From: JAXMHQ01 sp046346665
GTDB lineage: Bacteria > Verrucomicrobiota > Verrucomicrobiia > Limisphaerales > JAXMHQ01
Reading direction: 5' to 3'
DNA: 10,339 bases
Assembly: GCA_046346665.1 (NCBI GenBank)
Contig: JAXMHQ010000061.1
Coordinates: 1 to 10,339 of the forward strand
Below are positions 1-6,205 of the stretch, piece by piece (within the stretch, counting starts at the first letter, position 1; each line of letters begins with the position of its first letter). Position numbers and translations under genes: made by a program. The notes under the pieces were generated by a model. The model saw nothing but the letters and a program-made list of their open reading frames with translations, was not told where the DNA came from and did no database searches.

Positions 1-1326
1 CATCGAATGCCGCAGGTAGAGGGCCTGGATCACGCCCTCCTGGAGCAACTGGTCGAGGCCCTGCCGGAATTGTTTGAACTTGGCCGTGTTCGGATTGTGC
101 AGGTAGGCGAATGCCTCAGGGGTGAACCTCGGAATTTCATCGTAACGGATCGACGGATCGACGGTGAGCGTGTCCCCGATGCCGAACCCGTCGTGGCCGA
201 CCAGCCCGATGACGTCGCCCGCGAATGCCTCGTCGAGCGTCTCGCGTTCGTTTCCGAAAATCTTATGGGAGCTGGAGAGGCGGACTTTCTTTTCCGAGCG
301 CGAGTGGTGGACGGTCATGTCGCGTTCGAATCGGCCGGAGCAAACGCGGATGAACGCGATGCGGTCGCGGTGTTTGGGGTCCATGTTGGCCTGGATTTTG
401 AAGATGAACCCGGAGAAGGCGGGGTGCTCGGGCGGGACGATTTCCGCGGGTGCTCCGGTGTCGGCGGCTTCCGCGGGGGCGGCTTTTTTCCGGCCGCGAG
501 GGGCGGGGGCGTGTTTGAGGAAACCGTCCAGGAGCAATTGCACGCCGAAATTATTGATGCCGCTGCCGAAGAAGACGGGGGTGGTGGTGCCGGCGAGGAC
601 GGCTTCGTCGTTCCAATCGTGTCCGGCGTGCTCGAGCATTTCGAGTTCCTCGACGGTGTGCTGGAAGGTGGCTTCGTCGAGGCGGCTGCGGAGGAGGGGG
701 TCGCTGATGCCGCCGACTTCGACCGGGGCCTGGAACTGTCCGCCGACGGTGCGTTCGAACAGGTGCATGAGGCGGGTTTGCCGGTCGAAGACGCCCTGGA
801 ATTCGAATCCGTTGCCGACGGGCCAGTTGACGGGGAAAGCGCCGATGCCGAGGACGCGCTCGAGTTCGTCGATGAGTTCGAGCGGATTTTTCATGGGCCG
901 GTCGCACTTGTTCATGAAGGTGAAGATGGGGACTCCGCGCTGGCGGCAGACTTCGAAGAGCTTGCGGGTCTGGGGTTCGATGCCCTTGGCGGAGTCGATG
1001 ACCATGACGACGGAGTCGACGGCGGTGAGGACGCGATAGGTGTCTTCGGAGAAATCCTTGTGGCCGGGGGTGTCGAGCAGGTTGATGTTGTAACCGGCGT
1101 AGGTGAACTGGAGGACGGTGGAGCTGATGGAGATGCCGCGTTTGCGTTCGAGTTCCATCCAGTCGGACGTGGTGGCGCGCTGGTTTTTGCGGGCGGTGAC
1201 GGATCCGGCGAGCTGGACGGCGCCGCCGTAGAGCAGGAGTTTTTCGGTGAGCGTGGTTTTGCCGGCGTCCGGGTGGGAGATGATGGCGAACGTGCGGCGT
1301 TTGTTTATTTCGGTTGCGAGTTCCAC
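1..1326 (-). CDS. prfC: Peptide chain release factor 3 (RF3), C-terminus cut by window edge
   Basis: RF3 is the translational GTPase that removes RF1/RF2 from the ribosome after peptide release. The minus-strand frame is open from a GTG at 1326 to base 1 and gives 442 residues, against about 530 in E. coli RF3, so roughly the last 90 are outside the window. Visible motifs: G1 as HPDAGKTT (residues 18-25), a switch I stretch with SDWMELERKRGIS (54-66), G3 DTPGH (85-89), G4 NKCD (139-142). Further on comes the RF3-typical segment FKIQANMDPKHRDR. EF-G and other GTPases do not carry this last motif together with KRRTFAIISHPDAG. The start is chosen because VELATEINKRRTFAI lines up with the usual RF3 N-terminus; there is no Shine-Dalgarno and no nearby in-frame ATG. 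It is divergent from the AP2-like gene. Confidence 0.96.
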   Translation of the reverse strand, partial: MELATEINKRRTFAIISHPDAGKTTLTEKLLLYGGAVQLAGSVTARKNQRATTSDWMELERKRGISISSTVLQFTYAGYNINLLDTPGHKDFSEDTYRVLTAVDSVVMVIDSAKGIEPQTRKLFEVCRQRGVPIFTFMNKCDRPMKNPLELIDELERVLGIGAFPVNWPVGNGFEFQGVFDRQTRLMHLFERTVGGQFQAPVEVGGISDPLLRSRLDEATFQHTVEELEMLEHAGHDWNDEAVLAGTTTPVFFGSGINNFGVQLLLDGFLKHAPAPRGRKKAAPAEAADTGAPAEIVPPEHPAFSGFIFKIQANMDPKHRDRIAFIRVCSGRFERDMTVHHSRSEKKVRLSSSHKIFGNERETLDEAFAGDVIGLVGHDGFGIGDTLTVDPSIRYDEIPRFTPEAFAYLHNPNTAKFKQFRQGLDQLLQEGVIQALYLRHSM

Positions 1327-1444
1327 AAGAGCGCGAACTGTAGCACAAGCGGCGTGCGGAACAAGGCGAGAACCAGACCGGCAACCTGGCAAGCGTGGTC
1401 CTGGAATGACGGAGTTTCGCCGGATCGGCAGGCGCGGCATCCGA

Positions 1445-1472
1445 CCTGCAGCCTGCAACCTGCAACTTGCAA
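1445..1472. repeat. Heptanucleotide tandem repeat, four units of CCTGCAA type
   Basis: Four consecutive 7-bp units are seen: CCTGCAG, CCTGCAA, CCTGCAA, CTTGCAA. A fifth CCTGCAA lies apart at 1497-1503. The layout resembles the short tandemly repeated heptamers (STRR) described in cyanobacteria, although the unit differs. It is not a CRISPR: units are contiguous, with no spacers. Confidence 0.8.
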
Positions 1473-1509
1473 TGTGATGTCGCTCCGGCCATGCACCCTG
1501 CAAGTTGCA
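1461..1509. repeat. Inverted repeat, 11-bp perfect arms
   Basis: TGCAACTTGCA at 1461-1471 is the exact reverse complement of TGCAAGTTGCA at 1499-1509, with 27 bases between. The stem can be extended by CC/GG at 1459-1460 and 1511-1512 if A1510 is bulged. The left arm overlaps the heptamer array. It lies upstream of both divergent genes, so it is not a terminator for either; a regulatory site or a repeat relic are both possible. Confidence 0.7.
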
Positions 1510-1553
1510 AGGTTCGTCCTGACGTGAAAGACGCATTGTGATGCATTGCCTGC

Positions 1554-1584
1554 TTGCCGCGTGCGGGAAGTATGGTAGCCTACC
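1554..1584 (+). promoter_or_regulatory. Possible promoter with an overlapping palindrome, upstream of the AP2-like gene
   Basis: A weak -35-like TTGCCG (1554-1559) and a -10-like TAGCCT (1576-1581) are 16 bp apart. The -10 lies inside a palindrome, GGTAG-C-CTACC (1574-1584). The ATG at 1601 would follow a short leader. A palindrome on the -10 is where a repressor, possibly the gene's own DNA-binding product, could act. Hexamer matches are poor (4/6 and 3/6), so this is a suggestion. Confidence 0.22.
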
Positions 1585-1600
1585 TGTATCCGCACCTATT

Positions 1601-2044
1601 ATGGCTAAACGTAAATCGAAGTCTAATGCTGGCATTTCGCGTATTGACCAGCGAGAGAAGCGCACTCATGGATTCTTTGTGCGCCTGACGAGAAACGGCA
1701 AAATCTACAATGCGTTTTTTGCCGACCGCCGATTGGGGGGCAAGGCAAAGGCCCTGGCCGCCGCGCGCGCGCATTATCAGAAGCTGCTGAAGAAGCATGG
1801 CAGCATGTCGCGCCGCGCGTGGGCGCAGCTCAAGCGCCGTCCCAGCGCTTCGGGCATCGTCGGGGTACGCAAACTCCGCGTGCATCGCGGCAGCCACGAC
1901 CTCTGGTACTGGATGGCCACCTGGAGTCCCAAGCTGGGAGTCGTCCGCCGCAAAATGTATTCCGTCCGCAAGCACGGCGCCGCTGAAGCCAAGGCTCTTG
2001 CAGTCAAGGCTCGCAACGCCGGCGTGCGCAGCATGGAAGAATAG
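1601..2044 (+). CDS. Small basic protein with two tandem AP2-like DNA-binding units
   Basis: A 147-residue, strongly basic protein with no signal peptide or membrane segment. Two similar units can be read. Unit 1 (about 11-66) has GISR, then HGFFVRLTRNGKIYNAFF and an Ala-rich helix (KAKALAAARAHY). Unit 2 (about 83-138) has GIVGVRKL, then YWMATWSPKLGVVRRKMYS and KAKALAVKAR. The order Gly-Val/Ile-x-Arg, three aromatic/basic strands, then an Ala-rich helix is the AP2/ERF fold pattern. In bacteria AP2 domains occur in HNH homing endonucleases and in small stand-alone proteins. No nuclease domain is present, so a DNA-binding regulator or nucleoid-type protein is the inference. The frame opens earlier (ATG 1538), but the extra 21 residues are unlike the rest and MAKRKSK is the natural start. 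No Shine-Dalgarno is seen, so a short-leader transcript is possible. Confidence 0.75.
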   Translation: MAKRKSKSNAGISRIDQREKRTHGFFVRLTRNGKIYNAFFADRRLGGKAKALAAARAHYQKLLKKHGSMSRRAWAQLKRRPSASGIVGVRKLRVHRGSHDLWYWMATWSPKLGVVRRKMYSVRKHGAAEAKALAVKARNAGVRSMEE

Positions 2045-2125
2045 CGGGCTCTCGCCCGTCGGAACGGCCTTCCCGTTCTGATCAGCAGACTTGCAGTGAG
2101 CAAAACCGCCGCGCGCTCGCGGCGG
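2045..2125. repeat. Three successive short hairpins just after the AP2-like gene
   Basis: Hairpin 1 starts at the base after the stop: CGGGC (2045-2049), loop TCTC, GCCCG (2054-2058). Hairpin 2: GAACGG (2062-2067), loop CCTTC, CCGTTC (2073-2078). Hairpin 3: CCGCCGCG (2106-2113), loop CGCT, CGCGGCGG (2118-2125), flanked by TGAG/CTCA (2097-2100, 2126-2129) with an unpaired AAAA on the left side. All stems are perfect. None is followed by a T-run, so they are not canonical intrinsic terminators; they could protect the 3' end or be palindromic repeat units. Confidence 0.7.
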
Positions 2126-2219
2126 CTCAGGAGTGTTGTCTCGAGCGGCCGGTTTCAACCGAAATCAACACGGGGCGAGCGTGGAAGAGTTAGCCTATAG
2201 CATTCTCAAGAAAGTCGTG

Positions 2220-2286
2220 GCCGCAAAAAGGCACAAAAGGCACAAAAAACTTATTTGATTTTGAGCATTTTGTGCTTTTTTGCGGC
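2220..2286. terminator. Long A/T-tract inverted repeat, likely bidirectional terminator
   Basis: Arms 2220-2238 and 2268-2286 are complementary over 19 bp with one mismatch (a G-T wobble). The left arm reads GCCGCAAAAAGGCACAAAA. The inner stem (GGCACAAAA with TTTTGTGC) is followed by six T on the plus strand, and the minus strand also runs into T-tracts, so either direction can terminate. It sits between the convergent AP2-like gene and the beta-helix gene. A second GGCACAAAA copy at 2239-2247 makes a short direct repeat in the left side. Confidence 0.7.
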
Positions 2287-2307
2287 TACAGTATTTCTTG
2301 ACCAGCT

Positions 2308-4314
2308 CTAGTTTTGCTGAAGGCGATAATACCGGGCCGTTGATTCCGGCGCGGGCAGCGTGACCGACCAGCCTGAAGCGGAGGTGAGGGGCGCATTGGT
2401 CACGGCCGTCCAGGACCCGGTGAGGCTGCTGCAGCTGACGAGCTGAAATTCACCTGCCTCGGCGGAGGCGATCAACCGGACCGCAACACCGGGCGTGGCC
2501 GCGAGGGCCAGGGTTGGCCGGGCGTCGGCGCCGGCGTTCCATGCCGGCCATCCGTTTTCACACGCACCCAGGTCCGGCGCGCTGTCCAGGAATCCATCCG
2601 TCATGCCGGGCAGCACCACTCCCGAATCGACCGCGGCCGCGCCGGGCAGCAGCGCGAAATCGTTTGCCGCCCAGTTGACGAGCTGCGATTGCGGGGCCGT
2701 GCCCAGGAACAGGTTGTTGGTCGCCGTGAAACTGTAGACCGCGTTGGTCCAGAAGGCGGGATCGGGATTGTAATCGGGGAATTGCTGGTAGGGGTTGGTT
2801 CCCACATCGGCGCAATTGAACAGGGTGTTGTTCACGATGACATGGCCGAGCGCGGGGCCGTTGACCCGGATGCCCGAATCGCCGCCGCTGTTCCAGCACA
2901 CATTATGGTCCACAACAAACCCGGCGTCGTAGTTGTCGAGGTAAACCAGCGGGGACGGCAGCGGGTGCGGATTGTCATGGATCCAATTATTCGCGAAGCG
3001 GGTCCCGTTCGCCCGGACGCCCCACGCGTAAATCACCCCCACGTCCTTGCACAGCTGTCCGGGGTCGGACAGATCGTTGAACCGGATCACGCTGGACTTG
3101 CCGGTGGGGCGGAGGATGTCGCGGCCGGAGGTGTGGACGGTGTTGAAGGTGACGGTGTCGCCGGTTCCGTAGAGCGTGATCCCGGCGGAGTAGGTGCCGG
3201 CGTAATCGGTGTTGGAAATCCGGTTGCGGGTGATGACGTTGCTGTTGCCGGTGCTCCAGATGCCGCAGCCGGCGGTGTCGGACACGATGCAGCCGCGGAC
3301 GATGTTCTGGTCGGAATTGAGGCAGACGCCGCCGCCCTGGGGCTGGTTGCCGGTGTCCGAATACCCGCTGTTGAACACCTGGAAATGGCTGAGGAAACGC
3401 CCGGTGCAATCCTGCAGTGTGCAGCGGCCGCCCCGCAATCGCGCCGCCCCGCCGGTCCAGGATACTCCGCGAATGACGATGTCGTGCCCGCTCACGTCGA
3501 TGCACCAGGGGCGCCGTTTGAATTCGACGAGGCGGGTGGAGGGATCGATGCCGGCGCCGAGGCGGAGGAACAGGGTGTTGGTCGTGCCCGCCTGGAGATG
3601 CCACTCGTTGGGGCTGTCGAGGAAGGCGATTTTGCCCCGGAGATAACCCGTGCCGGAGCCGGTGAACCAGGGATTGGACTGCGTGGCCGGGTCGACGGTG
3701 ACGCGGTTGCCGGTGGAGCTGACGACGCGGGCGCACTGGCAGGACCAGTCGTAGCCGACGCTGCCGAAAAACCAGGAGTCTGCCCAGTAATTGTCAGGTT
3801 TACCGGACCACGCGGCGCTGTAGAGAACGGCGGGGTTGGTGGGATCGATCGTGACGCCCGCGACGCCGCCCGGGCCGAACAGTCCGCCGACGCCCCAGTT
3901 GGGGAAAATGGCCTGGTGCACGAGGGCGCTGTCCACGAACAACTGGTCGTAGCCGTCGCCCAGGGTCCAGGAGACCGCGGCCTGGAACATCGAGTTGGAC
4001 GACGCAGTCCAGCCGGCGACGGGGTCGCAGGCGCTGAGGGTGACGGGTTCGTTGGACCAGGCGGCGAAGGTGATGGGGGCGGCGGGAGTTCCGGAGACGG
4101 CCGGCGCGAGTGTTTCGCGGTAGGTGCCGCCGCGGATCCAACAGGTGTCGCCCGGTTGAACCGCGCCGGCGGCGCGTTGCAGGGTTTGAAACGGGGCGGC
4201 GAGGCTCGAGCCTGAACTGGCATCGGAACCGTTGGTGGCCACGAACCAATCGGCCGCCGGCGCTTTTCCGCAGGCGAACAGGCAGGCGAAAACGAGGAAT
4301 CGTCCCAGTCGCAT
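2308..4314 (-). CDS. Exported right-handed parallel beta-helix protein with a Verrucomicrobiota-type C-terminal domain
   Basis: The protein has 668 residues. MRLGRFLVFACLFACGKAPAA looks like a signal peptide (charged start, hydrophobic core, Ala-rich cleavage region near residue 21). LFAC at 12-15 might alternatively act as a weak lipobox. Next comes a DUF1565-like opening (WFVATNGSDASSGSS...PFQTLQRAAGAVQPGDT...IRGGTYRE) found in many beta-helix carbohydrate-active proteins. A long central region follows with repeating turns such as NIVRGCIVSD, NVITRNRIS and VIVNNTLFN, as in pectate-lyase-like folds. The last 65 or so residues (LALAATPGV...GSWTAVTNAP...ARYYRLQQN) resemble the C-terminal domain of secreted Verrucomicrobiota proteins. 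About 17 cysteines are spread through the mature chain. The start at 4314 has GAAGG four bases upstream; an ATG at 4350 is in frame but has no ribosome site. Substrate unknown: polysaccharide binding or lysis is inferred. Confidence 0.85.
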   Translation of the reverse strand: MRLGRFLVFACLFACGKAPAADWFVATNGSDASSGSSLAAPFQTLQRAAGAVQPGDTCWIRGGTYRETLAPAVSGTPAAPITFAAWSNEPVTLSACDPVAGWTASSNSMFQAAVSWTLGDGYDQLFVDSALVHQAIFPNWGVGGLFGPGGVAGVTIDPTNPAVLYSAAWSGKPDNYWADSWFFGSVGYDWSCQCARVVSSTGNRVTVDPATQSNPWFTGSGTGYLRGKIAFLDSPNEWHLQAGTTNTLFLRLGAGIDPSTRLVEFKRRPWCIDVSGHDIVIRGVSWTGGAARLRGGRCTLQDCTGRFLSHFQVFNSGYSDTGNQPQGGGVCLNSDQNIVRGCIVSDTAGCGIWSTGNSNVITRNRISNTDYAGTYSAGITLYGTGDTVTFNTVHTSGRDILRPTGKSSVIRFNDLSDPGQLCKDVGVIYAWGVRANGTRFANNWIHDNPHPLPSPLVYLDNYDAGFVVDHNVCWNSGGDSGIRVNGPALGHVIVNNTLFNCADVGTNPYQQFPDYNPDPAFWTNAVYSFTATNNLFLGTAPQSQLVNWAANDFALLPGAAAVDSGVVLPGMTDGFLDSAPDLGACENGWPAWNAGADARPTLALAATPGVAVRLIASAEAGEFQLVSCSSLTGSWTAVTNAPLTSASGWSVTLPAPESTARYYRLQQN

Positions 4315-4344
4315 TGAGCCTTCGAAAGCCGCGCTGGAATCCGA

Positions 4345-4372
4345 GTTCATCCGTGTGAACCCGTGGTTGAAA
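4345..4372 (-). repeat. Dispersed repeat overlapping the DAHP synthase 3' end
   Basis: Read on the minus strand, this carries ACCACGGG followed by TTCACACGGATGAAC. The plus-strand 13-mer GTTCATCCGTGTG (4345-4357) recurs exactly at 8573-8585. A looser relative, same theme of CCACGGA...ACACGG(G/A)TGAA, is at 8442-8468 in the opposite orientation. Inside the copy GTTCA and TGAAC are inverted around TCCGTG. It supplies the last residues (about STTGSHG) and the TGA stop of the upstream gene. Confidence 0.6.
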
Positions 4373-5735
4373 TGTTCTGGCGCGACATCAGGTGCGCGAG
4401 GCGCAGGGCCATTTCCATGGCTTGCTCGTAATTGAGCCGGGGATCGAGCTGGGTGCGGTAATCGCGGGCGAGGTCGGATTCCGTGACGCCGCTGGCGCCG
4501 CCGATGCATTCGGTGACGTTGTCGCCGGTGAGTTCGAAATGCACGCCGCCGAGGTGGGCGCCGCCCTGTTCGAGCAGGCGGAACGAGACTTCGAGTTCGG
4601 ACAGGATGCGTTCGAAGCGGCGGGTTTTGATGCCGGACTTGGTGCTTTCGGTGTTGCCGTGCATGGGATCACAGCACCAGAGCACCTGGCGCCCTTCGCG
4701 GCGGATGGCGGCCACGAGCGGCGGGAGGCATTTCTCGACTTTATCCGATCCGAACCGGTGGATGAGCGTGAGGCGGCCGGGTTCATTCGCCGGGTTGAGC
4801 GTGTCGGCGAGCCGGAGCAGGTCGTCGGGGCCGAGGGACGGTCCGATTTTGACGCCGACGGGATTGGCGATCCCGCGGAAGAACTCGATGTGGGCGCCGT
4901 CCAGGGCGCGGGTGCGTTCGCCGATCCAGGGAAAGTGGGTCGACAGGTTATACCAGCCCGTGCGGCGCGGCACCTGCCGGGTCTGGGCCTGTTCGTAGGG
5001 CAGCAGCAATCCCTCGTGGCTGGTGAAAAAATCCACGCGGCTGATGTCGGCCATGACGGATCCCGAGAGCGCTTCCATGAAGCGGAGGGAATCGCCGATG
5101 GATTCCACCATGCGGGTATATTCGGCGGCGTGTGGGGAGCGGGAGACGAATCCGAGTTCCCAGTATTCCGGGTGGTGCAGATCCGCGAAGCCGCCTTCGA
5201 TGAGTGCGCGGATGAAATTGATGGTGAGTCCGGATCGTTCGTAGGCGCGGAGGAGCAACTCGGGATCCGGGGTGCGCTCGGCGGCGGTGAATCCGGCGCG
5301 ATTGATCATGTCGCCGCGGTAACAGGGCAGGGTGACGCCGCCGCGCGTCTCGGTGTCGGCCGACCGCGGCTTGGCGTATTGCCCGGCGAACCGGCCGACG
5401 CGGGTGACGCGTTTCTTCCCGCCCTGGACGAGGACGAGGCTCATCTGGAGGAGGATTTTGAGTTTGCTGGCGATGGCGGCGGATTCGCAGTCGGCGAAGC
5501 TTTCGGAGCAATCGCCGCCCTGGAGCAGGAAACGTTCGCCGCGGCAGGCTTCGGCGAGCTGGGTTTTGAGGTTTTCGATTTCCCAACTGGTGACCAGCGG
5601 GGGCAGGTGGGCGAGGTCGGACAAGGCGCGCTGGAGGGCGGCGGGGTCGGGGTAAACGGGTTGTTGCACGGCGGGGAGGCCCTGCCAGGAGGCGGGCGAC
5701 CAGTCGCGGCGGGAAGGGGTGGCGTCGGTTTGCAT
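4347..5735 (-). CDS. Class II 3-deoxy-D-arabino-heptulosonate 7-phosphate (DAHP) synthase
   Basis: Condenses phosphoenolpyruvate with erythrose 4-phosphate, the first committed step of the shikimate pathway (AroA-II type, as in plants and Mycobacterium tuberculosis AroG). The protein is 462 residues, the normal class II length. Signatures: WSPASWQGLPAVQQPVYPD at the N-terminus, QGGDCSE (72-78; Cys76 is the expected metal ligand), GRFAGQYAKPRS, GPSLGPDDLL, LIHRFGSDK (metal His), CDPMHGNT, HFELTGDNVTEC (metal Glu) and YRTQLDPRLN (metal Asp). All family metal ligands appear present. The ATG at 5735 has only a weak ribosome site but matches the family start. The final nine or so residues (NISTTGSHG) are not family-like and come from a dispersed repeat. 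The stop TGA overlaps an unused in-frame ATG of the beta-helix gene, whose preferred start is 33 bases further on; shared transcription is likely, but no functional link is evident. Confidence 0.95.
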   Translation of the reverse strand: MQTDATPSRRDWSPASWQGLPAVQQPVYPDPAALQRALSDLAHLPPLVTSWEIENLKTQLAEACRGERFLLQGGDCSESFADCESAAIASKLKILLQMSLVLVQGGKKRVTRVGRFAGQYAKPRSADTETRGGVTLPCYRGDMINRAGFTAAERTPDPELLLRAYERSGLTINFIRALIEGGFADLHHPEYWELGFVSRSPHAAEYTRMVESIGDSLRFMEALSGSVMADISRVDFFTSHEGLLLPYEQAQTRQVPRRTGWYNLSTHFPWIGERTRALDGAHIEFFRGIANPVGVKIGPSLGPDDLLRLADTLNPANEPGRLTLIHRFGSDKVEKCLPPLVAAIRREGRQVLWCCDPMHGNTESTKSGIKTRRFERILSELEVSFRLLEQGGAHLGGVHFELTGDNVTECIGGASGVTESDLARDYRTQLDPRLNYEQAMEMALRLAHLMSRQNISTTGSHG

Positions 5736-5777
5736 CGAGTGCGGCGCCCAGAATCGTCAATTTTGGGCCGGAATTCC

Positions 5778-5806
5778 ATTAAAATCCTAAAGCAGAAGCG
5801 CGTAAA
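5778..5806 (-). promoter_or_regulatory. Likely sigma-70-type promoter for the DAHP synthase gene
   Basis: On the minus strand, TTTACG (5806-5801, 4/6 to TTGACA) and TTTAAT (5783-5778, 5/6 to TATAAT) are 17 bp apart. Transcription would begin near 5771, about 35 bases before the ATG at 5735. It lies in the gap that also precedes the divergent signalling operon; I could not pick a convincing plus-strand promoter there. Confidence 0.4.
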
Positions 5807-5868
5807 GCCGATACGAATCCGGCGAAAAGCGCCGCGATTCAATGGATTGCGACGCAGGGCCCCAGAAC

Positions 5869-6204
5869 ATGCCGCGAATCAAAACCGAATTGCTGCAGGA
5901 AGGAATGGTGGTGGCGGGCGATGTCAAAAACATCGATAACATGCTGCTGATTCCAGCCGGGTGTACATTGACGGAGCGCCAGATCGGGATTCTGCAGGCC
6001 TGGGGCGTGCCGGAGATCGAGGTGCAGAAGTCCGGCGCGGTGGAGGACGCGGACCCGCTTGCGAAGCTTTCGCCGGAGGCGGTGGCCCGGCTGACCGAGG
6101 AGATCCGGAGTTTGTTCTGGCACCCGGATGACGCCAACCCGGTTTATGTGGAGATTGCGAAGCTGATGTTGCAGCGTCGCGCGCGGAAGGAGAGGGCGGC
6201 CTGA
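5869..6204 (+). CDS. Small protein resembling the N-terminal domain of HD-GYP regulators
   Basis: A 111-residue soluble protein. Residues 1 to about 45 (RIKTELLQEGMVVAGDVKN...LLIPAGCTLTERQIGILQAWGV) follow the beta-rich pattern (L..GMV.A.DV, LL..G..L...QI..L..WGV) that often precedes HD-GYP domains. The rest is helical and ends in a basic stretch (LMLQRRARKERAA), with FWHPDDANPVY before it. No catalytic residues are seen, so a scaffold, sensor or partner of the following HD-domain protein is inferred. An ATG at 5842 is in frame, but its nine extra residues lie outside the conserved pattern; MPRIK is preferred with a weak GCAGGG upstream. The next gene starts one base after this stop, so it leads a tight operon. 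Confidence 0.78.
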   Translation: MPRIKTELLQEGMVVAGDVKNIDNMLLIPAGCTLTERQIGILQAWGVPEIEVQKSGAVEDADPLAKLSPEAVARLTEEIRSLFWHPDDANPVYVEIAKLMLQRRARKERAA

Positions 6205-6205
6205 C

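Larger units (their letters stand above)
1327..1600. other. Divergent intergenic gap between prfC and the AP2-like gene
   Basis: This 274-bp gap holds no gene I can support; short open frames across it have no recognisable protein features. It must contain both divergent promoters. For prfC the best guess is an extended -10 (TGCTACAGT, minus strand, about 1346-1338), which would place the transcript start almost at the GTG. The right half carries the heptamer repeat and the inverted repeat listed separately. Confidence 0.6.

Noticed and set aside
1445..1512. Possible CRISPR array
   Set aside because: Units are 7 bp, contiguous and partly inverted, with no spacers or cas genes.
7..1527. 506-residue plus-strand open frame opposite prfC
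   Set aside because: Acidic Gly/Asp/Glu-rich translation that mirrors the RF3 codons; RF3 motifs on the minus strand are decisive.
551..1546. 331-residue minus-strand open frame overlapping prfC
   Set aside because: His/Arg/Pro-rich out-of-frame reading of prfC; no family features.
2220..2286. Possible insertion-sequence terminal repeats
   Set aside because: Only about 30 bases lie between the arms, too few for a transposase, and no target duplication is visible.
2689..4215. 508-residue plus-strand open frame opposite the beta-helix gene
   Set aside because: Val/Gly/Ala-rich shadow; the minus strand has a signal peptide and recognisable domains.
4315..4509. 65-residue N-terminal extension of the beta-helix gene
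   Set aside because: It overlaps DAHP synthase, is Arg/His/Pro-rich, and precedes a good signal peptide with its own ribosome site at 4314.
4392..5939. 515-residue plus-strand open frame opposite DAHP synthase
   Set aside because: Shadow of a clear class II DAHP synthase with all metal ligands; it also overruns the next gene's start.
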